IMG/VR virus record: IMGVR_UViG_3300005340_000003
Location: 1 to 64,000 of that record
Length of the DNA stretch: 64,000 nt
Reading direction: 5' to 3' (one strand)
DNA from: a virus
This document shows positions 58,026-64,000 of the stretch, piece after piece. Within the stretch, counting starts at the first letter, position 1, and each line of letters begins with the position of its first letter. Under the pieces are notes generated by a model. That model was not told where the DNA came from, did no database searches, and worked only from the letters and a program-made list of their open reading frames with translations. The position numbers and the translations under genes were made by a program.

Positions 58026-58681
58026 ACGAAAGCACACTCATCGCAGTTTTCGGATACGGACCGAGCAAACACGGTTCGAACACCTGGGATTACAAAAATG
58101 CCGGGGATGTCGAACGTATTCGAATGCTCCTCCCATATTACGAGCATCACAAATGCCCGGTGGTAATCATGTCTCCCTCAGACGCGCCGATCCTCAAACT
58201 CGGTCCGCACATCTGCCGGCAGGCCGGCAAACGCGCATATACAGGGCAGGCGTCCCTCGACCGTCAACGGGATCATTTGAGAATCTTGCTTGAGTATCCG
58301 TTTAAACACTTCCTTTTATGTGATTCGGATTCGTGTTGTGTCACCCCGGAAATTCCACAGAATTTTTATGATGTGGACGCCTTCTGGTCGAACGAAATTA
58401 CGGAGCCGAGACCACATGAGTCGCCGTATCCTAAGATTGCGCTTCATCCTCCGTATTTTTGTTCTCGGGAAGTGCTTGGTAGGATGTTGACGGTTGCTGA
58501 TAGGATCGTGGCGCACCCGATTACTCCGTTCATTGACCATTATATGCTTCAACTCGTGTGTGAGTCCGGAGCGGAGCACCGGAATTTTCTCGACTACATT
58601 TTGGATCGTCGGATTATGATTCATCCGGTAAAGACGAAGGAAGACATTATCAAATGTCAGTGCATAGGAGAAACTAAATGA
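58022..58681 (+). CDS. Glycosyltransferase-like protein, tandem copy 2 (219 aa)
   Basis: FKHFLLCDSDSCCVTPEIPQ carries the DSDS site; PKIALHPPYFCSREVL and IDHYMLQLVCESGAEH align with copy 1. N-terminus MNESTLIAVFGYGPSKHGSN. One GTTTAAAC at 58300-58307. ATGA overlaps at both ends. Divergence between the copies suggests different acceptor or donor use. Confidence 0.72.
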   Translation: MNESTLIAVFGYGPSKHGSNTWDYKNAGDVERIRMLLPYYEHHKCPVVIMSPSDAPILKLGPHICRQAGKRAYTGQASLDRQRDHLRILLEYPFKHFLLCDSDSCCVTPEIPQNFYDVDAFWSNEITEPRPHESPYPKIALHPPYFCSREVLGRMLTVADRIVAHPITPFIDHYMLQLVCESGAEHRNFLDYILDRRIMIHPVKTKEDIIKCQCIGETK

Positions 58682-59646
58682 GAGATTTGCATGTTGTATG
58701 CGGTGGTCGCGGATTTGTCGGACAGGCTCTCATCGCAGACCTGAAACAAAAGGGCCATGAAGTGAAATGCGTATCTCGCGGCCTGGGACAGAATAATTGT
58801 GGGTGGTCGAGTGAACCGTGGGAAATTCGCGATGGGGTTGAATACGTAAACGCTGACTTGATGAAGCCAGATCACGCAGTCGGAGTGGTTCGAGACGCTC
58901 GATACGTTTACAACCTCGCGGCGTCCGTGGGCGGGATCGATTTCATTCAGAACAATCGAGCAGCCTGCATGTCGTCAGCGTTGATTAACCTGAATCTCCT
59001 CCGCGCATGCCACCAATTCGGAACGCAGCGATATTTTTTCGCCTCCAGCGCGTGCGTGTATTCGAGCCGGGATTTTCCGATTACGGAAAGTTGCGCGGAG
59101 CCCGCAACCCCGGAAAGAGGATACGGGTGGGAAAAACTTTTTGGCGAGCAAGTTTGCCGAGAATATCGCGAGGCCGGATTTGTCGATACGCGAGCGGCTC
59201 GATATTTCACACTGTATGGCCCGGGCGACGACAAGAAGCACAACCATTTTCCCGCCGAGTTGTGCAAGAAAATCGCTACGGCAAAAATCCTCGCTCACAA
59301 ATCGATTGAGCTTTGGGGCGATGGTTCTCAAGTTCGGTCCCTTTTGTATATTGACGACTGCGTAGAGGGCACTCAAAGGATCATGGACTCTGGCGTGACG
59401 ATCCCTCTGAATCTCAGTGGCGCGGAATACGCTTCCACAAATCAAATGGCCGATCTCGTTCAATCGATTGCCGGCACGGACCTCCAGGTGAACTACGTTC
59501 CGGGAGTTACCGGGGTCCAATCTCGATTCGCGAGCAATGAACGGATTCACCGAGAACTGGATTGGGAACCCTCGACGGGATTGAAGGAAGGGTTCGAGTG
59601 GACTTACCGGTGGTGGTTCGATAAACTTTTGAAGGAGTTGCGTTGA
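58678..59646 (+). CDS. NAD-dependent nucleotide-sugar epimerase (GDP-mannose 3,5-epimerase-like), 322 aa
   Basis: Extended SDR fold: CGGRGFVGQ at 8-16 (NAD binding), SSACVYS near 123-129, catalytic Y149-x3-K153 in GYGWEKL, and a C-terminal substrate domain with GDGSQVRSLLYIDDCVEG. The SSACVY plus YGWEK combination resembles GDP-mannose 3,5-epimerase. It would supply an unusual activated sugar to the glycosyltransferases encoded just before it. Confidence 0.85.
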   Translation: MRDLHVVCGGRGFVGQALIADLKQKGHEVKCVSRGLGQNNCGWSSEPWEIRDGVEYVNADLMKPDHAVGVVRDARYVYNLAASVGGIDFIQNNRAACMSSALINLNLLRACHQFGTQRYFFASSACVYSSRDFPITESCAEPATPERGYGWEKLFGEQVCREYREAGFVDTRAARYFTLYGPGDDKKHNHFPAELCKKIATAKILAHKSIELWGDGSQVRSLLYIDDCVEGTQRIMDSGVTIPLNLSGAEYASTNQMADLVQSIAGTDLQVNYVPGVTGVQSRFASNERIHRELDWEPSTGLKEGFEWTYRWWFDKLLKELR

Positions 59647-59666
59647 GGGAGATTTTCTGATAGAGT
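59638..59666 (+). promoter_or_regulatory. Promoter for HNH endonuclease gene, predicted leaderless
   Basis: TTGCGT (59638-59643), 17-base spacer ending ATTTTCTGA, TAGAGT (59661-59666). The ATG at 59673 is 12 bases after the first -10 base, the same spacing as at 46343/46355. No ribosome binding site. Confidence 0.6.
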
Positions 59667-59672
59667 TTTGGA

Positions 59673-60080
59673 ATGACGAAGGTTTGCAAAAAGTGCGGTG
59701 TGGAAAGAACTCTCGACCGATTTCGAAAGCGGGACGGCAAAAGAACTGAATTCTGTTACGAGAGTGTTTGTAAGGATTGTGTCGCTAAGTCCAAACGTGA
59801 AAAATATGATCGAGACCCCACCGCACTTAAAATGGCCCAACTCAAATGGAATTACGGAATAACTGAATTTGAATTCAATGGTCTAAGAAAATCTCAGGAC
59901 GACAAGTGTGCTATTTGCAGAAGGGAATTTATACCCGGTAGCCTTTGTGTCGATCACTGTCATTTTTCCGGAAAAGTTAGGGGCCTTCTTTGCAAGCCCT
60001 GTAATATGTTCATCGCTTTGATTGGGGAAGACACCTCCGCCCTTGTTAGAGCGATTGAATACCTTCAAAAAAATTCTTAG
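59673..60080 (+). CDS. Endonuclease VII-like HNH nuclease, 135 aa
   Basis: N-terminal zinc knuckle (VCKKCG, CKDC) with a basic helix, then the canonical endonuclease VII core: YGITEFEFNGLRKSQDDKCA, CAICRREF, VDHCHFSGKVRGLLCKPCN and a final AIEYLQK helix. Complete catalytic DH. Placed between the sugar cassette and the capsid gene with its own promoter, like a mobile free-standing homing endonuclease. Confidence 0.9.
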   Translation: MTKVCKKCGVERTLDRFRKRDGKRTEFCYESVCKDCVAKSKREKYDRDPTALKMAQLKWNYGITEFEFNGLRKSQDDKCAICRREFIPGSLCVDHCHFSGKVRGLLCKPCNMFIALIGEDTSALVRAIEYLQKNS

Positions 60081-60253
60081 TTGACAGTCTTCTAAACTCG
60101 CGTCACTTCTTTTTGAAGCCTAAAAAGGCTCGCGCTCGCTTCAGCGCGAGAAGACCTACTCTTCTGTTTGGTCGCAGAAACTAAACTCCGCTTACGCGGA
60201 CCGAAAACTGAGTCTCGGAACAGACTCTATTCAGTTTAGAAAGACCAAATTTT
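60081..60253 (+). other. Highly structured 5' leader of the major capsid gene
   Basis: 173 bases between the HNH stop and the capsid ATG. Hairpins in order: AGCC/GGCT (60117-60130), CTCGCGCT/AGCGCGAG (60129-60150, sharing two bases with the first, so mutually exclusive), TCCGC/GCGGA (60187-60200), and a two-part AAACTG-GAGTCT/AGACTC-CAGTTT (60205-60237). A TTGACA at 60081 has no convincing -10. It may be a stability or translation-control leader. Confidence 0.7.
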
Positions 60254-61552
60254 ATGGCTTTTTTCTGCGATAATCCATCCGATATCTCTGATATTGCCTC
60301 CAAGGACGTGAACCGCATCGTCGGAACCATTGCAAAGGCTCTTGCGGCAAACTCCCCATACATGGGGGTAATCACTGGAGGCACCTTTCCATCGGGCACT
60401 TCTGACGCGATACGCTCTGTTGTGCAAATGCAAGCTGCCCCAGGGGACTCACTTGCAATTCCTACGTTCCTCTGCGATACCGAAATCTGCGGCAACACCG
60501 GCATCCAAGACCTCACCGACACAGTGGAGTTTACGCTCCGCCTGGAGTCGTTTCGCGGTCGCGGCCCGAACATCTGCGTCAAGAAAGGCTACAGCGCCTT
60601 CAAGGGCAGCTATGTTATGGCCGAGGACAGCTTGAAAAAGCTCGTCACTCAGTATGTCAACGCTGACATCCGCGCACAGTTGTATCTCCGATCCGCCTCC
60701 AAGTTCACGGCGAACGCCGGATACGACTTCAACAGTCTGTTCACTGGCGGTCTGGAAACCGACCTGGGCGTGAAATTCGCTCCGTTGCTTCCGACAGGCC
60801 CGATGACCTTCAAGGCTCTCCATTACATTGCGCGGTATCTCCGCGAGGTGCTTTTCGGCGAGTGGTATTCTCAGTCCGAGGGCATGCCTCACTTCCGATT
60901 CATCGGAGGTTCCGATCAGGTGGAATATTTCCGCTCTGAAGTCGGAGTCCAAAATGTGATGATCGCTCTTACGACCGGTCAATACAAACTCGGTGAGACC
61001 AGCCTTACGGCTTATTCCTTCGAGCAGTCGCCGGCCTACCGGGGAATTGCTTTCGGCGTGGATCAACGTCCGCTTCGTGCGACGGGATTCAATCCGGACG
61101 GCACACTCGCCCTGGTCGATCCCGTGACCGTGGTTTCGAACCCGGCACGTAACACCGCTTTTGCCAAGCCGAACCCGGCGTGGTTGAACGCGGACTACGA
61201 AGTCGGTGTTCTGATTGCCGATGGCAGCTTCGAAAGGCTCGTGCCCGAGAAGTATGTCGGCGAAGGTTCCTTCAAATTCGCTCCGCAGTTGCACATGGGC
61301 GAGCTTGAGTGGCACTACCAGATCGACAACCAATGTAACCAATGGGGGGACTTTGGATGGCACAAGTATCAAATCACCCGGGCATATCGCCCATTGCGTC
61401 CTCAGCACATCATCCCGATCCTCTACAAACGCTGCAAAGCGGACCTGGGTTTGGTGAGTTGCGCGGACACGGCCTCGTCCAGCTTCACGGGCGCTGACTC
61501 CTTCGTGGAAATCGGCGTGTGCGGCGATGACGAAACGCCAGTGATCCACTAA
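60254..61552 (+). CDS. Major capsid protein, 432 aa
   Basis: N-terminal helices (about 5-35), then a HK97-like alternation of strands and helices: GRGPNICVKKGYSAFKGSYV, DIRAQLYLRSASKFTANAGY, AYSFEQSPAYRGIAFGVDQR, and a C-terminal domain with DFGWHKYQITRAYRPLRPQH. Position after scaffold, size, its own structured leader and the strong terminator after it fit the major capsid protein. The ATG is preceded by AAATTTT with no Shine-Dalgarno. Confidence 0.85.
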   Translation: MAFFCDNPSDISDIASKDVNRIVGTIAKALAANSPYMGVITGGTFPSGTSDAIRSVVQMQAAPGDSLAIPTFLCDTEICGNTGIQDLTDTVEFTLRLESFRGRGPNICVKKGYSAFKGSYVMAEDSLKKLVTQYVNADIRAQLYLRSASKFTANAGYDFNSLFTGGLETDLGVKFAPLLPTGPMTFKALHYIARYLREVLFGEWYSQSEGMPHFRFIGGSDQVEYFRSEVGVQNVMIALTTGQYKLGETSLTAYSFEQSPAYRGIAFGVDQRPLRATGFNPDGTLALVDPVTVVSNPARNTAFAKPNPAWLNADYEVGVLIADGSFERLVPEKYVGEGSFKFAPQLHMGELEWHYQIDNQCNQWGDFGWHKYQITRAYRPLRPQHIIPILYKRCKADLGLVSCADTASSSFTGADSFVEIGVCGDDETPVIH

Positions 61553-61570
61553 GTCTTGAATGACTCGCGA

Positions 61571-61602
61571 GGCGGTCGGGAATAAAACCTCGACCGCCTT
61601 TT
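61571..61602 (+). terminator. Intrinsic terminator after major capsid gene
   Basis: GGCGGTCG(GG)/(CC)TCGACCGCC stem (61571-61598) with an AATAAAA loop, followed by TTTT (61599-61602). A clear Rho-independent terminator 19 bases after the capsid stop. Confidence 0.9.
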
Positions 61603-61608
61603 CACTAT

Positions 61609-61726
61609 AGACAAAAAACTTTGTCTCAAATCCACTTAACACAAAATGATTTGTCACAATATCTCACGACGACATTGTGACATTGGGGGTGGGTAAACCG
61701 GAGCGGGTGCTCAACACATCCGCTCC
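61609..61726 (+). promoter_or_regulatory. Three hairpins and TTGTCnCAA repeats upstream of 61745
   Basis: AGACAAA/TTTGTCT (61609-61626); TGTCACAAT (61652-61660) and ATTGTGACA (61674-61682), a 9/9 dyad with a 13-base spacer; GGAGCGG/CCGCTCC (61700-61726). TTGTCTCAA (61621), TTGTCACAA (61651) and the inverted TTGTGACA form three related half-sites, as in an operator. No firm promoter assigned. Confidence 0.6.
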
Positions 61727-61744
61727 GCAACTTTAGAAAAAATT

Positions 61745-62719
61745 ATGGCTGCTGACGAACTAACATTTAAACCCGGAGACACAGACAATAACCTGCTTCG
61801 AAAAATTCTCGGGACACTCGAAAACGGCCTGGATATTTCGGGCGGAACAATCAACATTCCAGGAGCGATTACCGCTTCAATTGCCGATGGCGCGGACACC
61901 GCCGAAGGCTCTCGTGCCGATCCAGCCGAAACCAATCCAGCCGCCGTCGCTTCGATTGTTTCTCTGTTGAAGGGAATCCTTACAATCGACACTCAATCGA
62001 ACAGCGGAGTAGCCCAACTCAATACCGCTACCGGGCTCATCAATTCAGCGGCAGTTACAAATCCGGCTTCGAATGCTTCTGTAATCGCAGCCCTCAAGGG
62101 AATTTTGACCGGAGTAAACAGCATAAACACCAATACAGGTGCTCCGGCAGACGCGGCAGTCACCAATCCAGCATCCAGTGCCTCAATTATCGCGGCGATT
62201 AAAGGTCTTCTAACGTTAATTACGACTGGTAACGCCCAACTCGTAACGAATAACAATGTCGGCGGATACACTACGGCAATCAAGGACACTACGGCAGTAA
62301 GTGCTACTCCTGATTATTCGATTGGGGACGCAGTTGGCGGAAAAAGAACACTCACTAACGCGGTTCGAGTTAGCGGTGGAACCGGGGTTTTGGAATCGGT
62401 TATCCTACTTGATCGAGCAAATCAAAAAGCGGGAATGGAACTTTTCATTTTCGACTCCGATCCAACCGCAGCGACGATCACGGATAATGCAGCTTTCGTT
62501 TTCAGCACTGACGACTTGAAAGTTATCGCCAGGGTGTCCATTTCATCCGGCGATTATGTTACAATCAACAGCAAAGCGGTCGCTGTTGTGAAGGGACTAG
62601 GCATCGCATTAAAAGCCTCGGGAAGCACCAGCTTATATGCGGCTCTCGTTACTACGGGTGCCCCCAACCTTGCTGCTACGGACGACATTCAATTGATTTA
62701 TGGCATTTTACAGGACTAA
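61745..62719 (+). CDS. Virion accessory protein with triplicated helical repeat, 324 aa
   Basis: Residues 55-150 contain three copies of a 30-40 residue unit (TNPAAVASIVSLLKGIL, TNPASNASVIAALKGIL, TNPASSASIIAAIKGLL), probably a trimerising helical stalk. Residues 170-324 are a beta-rich domain (SIGDAVGGKRTLTNAVRVSG, GMELFIFDSDPTAATITDNA) seen after capsid genes in other phages (recalled). Likely a capsid decoration or head-fibre protein. Confidence 0.7.
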   Translation: MAADELTFKPGDTDNNLLRKILGTLENGLDISGGTINIPGAITASIADGADTAEGSRADPAETNPAAVASIVSLLKGILTIDTQSNSGVAQLNTATGLINSAAVTNPASNASVIAALKGILTGVNSINTNTGAPADAAVTNPASSASIIAAIKGLLTLITTGNAQLVTNNNVGGYTTAIKDTTAVSATPDYSIGDAVGGKRTLTNAVRVSGGTGVLESVILLDRANQKAGMELFIFDSDPTAATITDNAAFVFSTDDLKVIARVSISSGDYVTINSKAVAVVKGLGIALKASGSTSLYAALVTTGAPNLAATDDIQLIYGILQD

Positions 62720-62721
62720 AA

Positions 62722-63474
62722 ATGCCTAATCCAGTTCTCATAAAAAGACTGTCACCGTCTTCTGTTTCATCGGGTGTTTTACCAACAGTGGGTTTGACCC
62801 ATCAATATAAAGCCGATAGTTATGTCGGAGTCGCAGACAACACCGCCCTCGGTGGAACTGGATTAGAGTGGGTGGATTCAGTTGGAGGTGTGTCTTATCA
62901 AGCTGCCCAAGCCGTAGCAGCACTTCGACCAGTTTTTAAAACCTCTGTAACTAATGGGCTTCCTGGGGTTTTGTTTACTAATCTCACTACGTTCGCAACA
63001 CAAAATTATTTGGACATCGCCACAGGAATCGCTCATGTGAACACCTACAGTGTTTTCGCAGTCATTAAAGCGAGCACTACCGCAGGACAGTTTCAAGGCG
63101 GATGCGTCATCGGTGCTTTTTCTGTGGGTGGAGGTGTGGCAGATGAAGATACCTTGATGATTATCAGAAACTCCGTTTCCGCTCAATCCGTTTCAGGATT
63201 GGCCAGTGATAAGGGAACTGTTTTGGCAGTAGGATTTATTCAGGACAATTTCAACGTCGCCTTTTTTCGAAACAACGTAACGCAATCCACCAACACCTTG
63301 ACTTTGGGAACACTCAATCTTAACGAAATTGGGGCTGCAGGTGATATGGGTTTCGGGCCGACTTCCTCGGTTAGATACAGCGGACACATTTTTGAAATTT
63401 TGGTTTATGATCGTGCAGTCTCTAGTGATACTCGGGCGGCGATTCAGAAATATTTTGGACGTTGGGGGATTTAA
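62722..63474 (+). CDS. LamG/concanavalin-like lectin-fold protein, 250 aa
   Basis: GLTHQYKADSYVGVADNTAL, NYLDIATGIAHVNTYSVFAV, and a final FEILVYDRAVSSDTRAAIQK: the start and end signature of LamG/Laminin_G_3 domains (first strand W/L-A-D, last strand E-I-L-V-YDRAL). Carbohydrate binding is likely, so a receptor-binding or capsid-surface lectin. Two bases after the previous stop. Confidence 0.8.
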   Translation: MPNPVLIKRLSPSSVSSGVLPTVGLTHQYKADSYVGVADNTALGGTGLEWVDSVGGVSYQAAQAVAALRPVFKTSVTNGLPGVLFTNLTTFATQNYLDIATGIAHVNTYSVFAVIKASTTAGQFQGGCVIGAFSVGGGVADEDTLMIIRNSVSAQSVSGLASDKGTVLAVGFIQDNFNVAFFRNNVTQSTNTLTLGTLNLNEIGAAGDMGFGPTSSVRYSGHIFEILVYDRAVSSDTRAAIQKYFGRWGI

Positions 63475-63476
63475 TT

Positions 63477-63731
63477 ATGCCCGAGCTAGAAAAAATTACT
63501 TTCCCTCTTGTTACTGGAGGTATGTCGAACGAACAACGAATCGAGTTGCTGGAGAAACAAATTCTCATCGTGTATCATCAACAGCAAAACATCGCTATTG
63601 AAATCGATACCACACTCAAAGGAATCGAAAAACTCGAAAAACGTTTTCGACTCCTCGAACGGGCTAATTGGGTAGGCATTGGAATTATTTTGGTCGTGGA
63701 GTTTCTGTTCAGATCGAAACTTCTACCATGA
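63477..63731 (+). CDS. Coiled-coil protein with C-terminal membrane helix, 84 aa
   Basis: MPELEKITFPLVTGGMSNEQ, a heptad-like helix (ELLEKQILIVYHQQQNIAIE) and a terminal hydrophobic helix (WVGIGIILVVEFLF). The ATG at 63477 is two bases after the previous stop. Coupled by ATGA to a lipoprotein gene, which hints at an envelope or lysis pair (inference; the topology differs from a standard i-spanin). Confidence 0.65.
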   Translation: MPELEKITFPLVTGGMSNEQRIELLEKQILIVYHQQQNIAIEIDTTLKGIEKLEKRFRLLERANWVGIGIILVVEFLFRSKLLP

Positions 63732-64000
63732 AGAAAATTCTCCAGGCGATACTCGTAGTTTTTCTGGCAACCGGATGCAGCAGTCTATTCCCCAAAACCG
63801 TAGAATTCGGACAGGACAAAGTTGAAAAATTCCCAAGTCACCCAAAACAACAACTCGAAGCGGAGAGACAAGCTACTGCCCTCGCCGCAGAGAAGGCTCG
63901 CGAGGCTGAAACAATTGCAACCATCGATAACAGCACAGCATCCCAACCAGCCGGCGAAGCTGCCGACCTATCGGAATCTGTTGCGCGTTCATTGGGTCCA
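63728..64000 (+). CDS. Lipoprotein, 3' partial
   Basis: MKKILQAILVVFLATGCSSL: signal with lipobox LATGC, so Cys17 would be lipidated. The mature part is polar and Ala/Glu-rich with a helix around 45-65; it runs off the right edge. Starts in ATGA overlap with the membrane-helix protein. Could be an o-spanin-like lysis protein or another envelope lipoprotein. Confidence 0.7.
   Translation, partial: MKKILQAILVVFLATGCSSLFPKTVEFGQDKVEKFPSHPKQQLEAERQATALAAEKAREAETIATIDNSTASQPAGEAADLSESVARSLGP

Noticed and set aside
61603-61610. CACTATAG resembling the core of a T7-type RNA polymerase promoter
   Set aside because: Only eight bases match, the upstream recognition part is absent, the site is unique here, and no single-subunit RNA polymerase is visible in the window.
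60449-61657. 402-codon ORF antisense to the major capsid gene
   Set aside because: Shadow of a strongly biased gene; it runs through the terminator and has no recognisable domain.
1-64000. CRISPR array or insertion sequence
   Set aside because: No regularly spaced direct repeats and no transposase-like gene with terminal inverted repeats were seen; the only recombinase is the serine type at 46788.

Overview
The window is part of the genome of a tailed double-stranded DNA phage. The evidence is a large and a small terminase subunit, a portal, a scaffold-like protein and a major capsid protein on the + strand, and a full phage replication and nucleotide-metabolism set on the - strand. No tail tube, sheath or tape-measure gene is visible, the portal is about 700 residues, and the internal virion protein is a giant multidomain polypeptide. 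Together these suggest a podovirus, but this is an inference. The host cannot be named. Most starts lack a Shine-Dalgarno sequence, leaders are A-rich, and several promoters read TTG-N19/20-TA, like the -33/-7 promoters of Bacteroidota. The Tat-signal and fibronectin III proteins would also fit the Verrucomicrobiota side of the PVC group. Host confidence is low.

Layout. (1) 1-9656, + strand: four genes, dominated by a 2621-residue protein with a zincin-type HEAKH motif and 12 copies of an F-x-P-R/K motif. Both ends of the window are virion genes on the + strand, so the late block on the right probably continues beyond the window or joins the left end. (2) 9628-41055, - strand: about 65 tightly packed genes, mostly coupled by 4-base NTGA stop/start overlaps. 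They encode a sigma factor, PrimPol-SF3 helicase, family A DNA polymerase, UvrD-like and SF2 helicases, RecB-like nuclease, RuvC-like resolvase, RNA ligase, SprT-like protease, dCTP deaminase, dNMP kinase, an HD phosphohydrolase and many small zinc or unknown proteins. (3) 41056-41370: a divergent intergenic hub with a 190-bp concentric palindrome around an AT-rich centre. (4) 41371-48535, + strand: a terminase small subunit candidate, two adhesin-like proteins, an ImmA/IrrE-like protease, a serine recombinase, a strong terminator and two adjacent tRNAs (Met-type CAT and Pro CGG). (5) 48516-64000, + strand: large terminase, portal, scaffold, a five-gene glycan cassette, an HNH endonuclease, a structured leader, the major capsid protein, a terminator, and accessory virion proteins running off the right edge.

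How it works together. The - strand block would be transcribed leftward early from the hub, with internal promoters that share a 5' hairpin with an invariant AAUAAA loop followed by an A-rich leader. The + strand block would be transcribed rightward late, possibly with help from the phage sigma factor. The serine recombinase, the ImmA/IrrE-like protein and the tRNAs leave open a temperate lifestyle.

Standout signals that known gene functions do not explain are: 13 copies of the 8-bp palindrome GTTTAAAC (six of them the full 10-bp CGTTTAAACG); the AAUAAA-loop leader hairpins; the concentric palindrome at the divergent hub; the repeated F-x-P-R/K linkers in the giant protein; the structured leader of the capsid gene; and two promoters placed exactly 12 bases ahead of an ATG, which predicts leaderless mRNAs.
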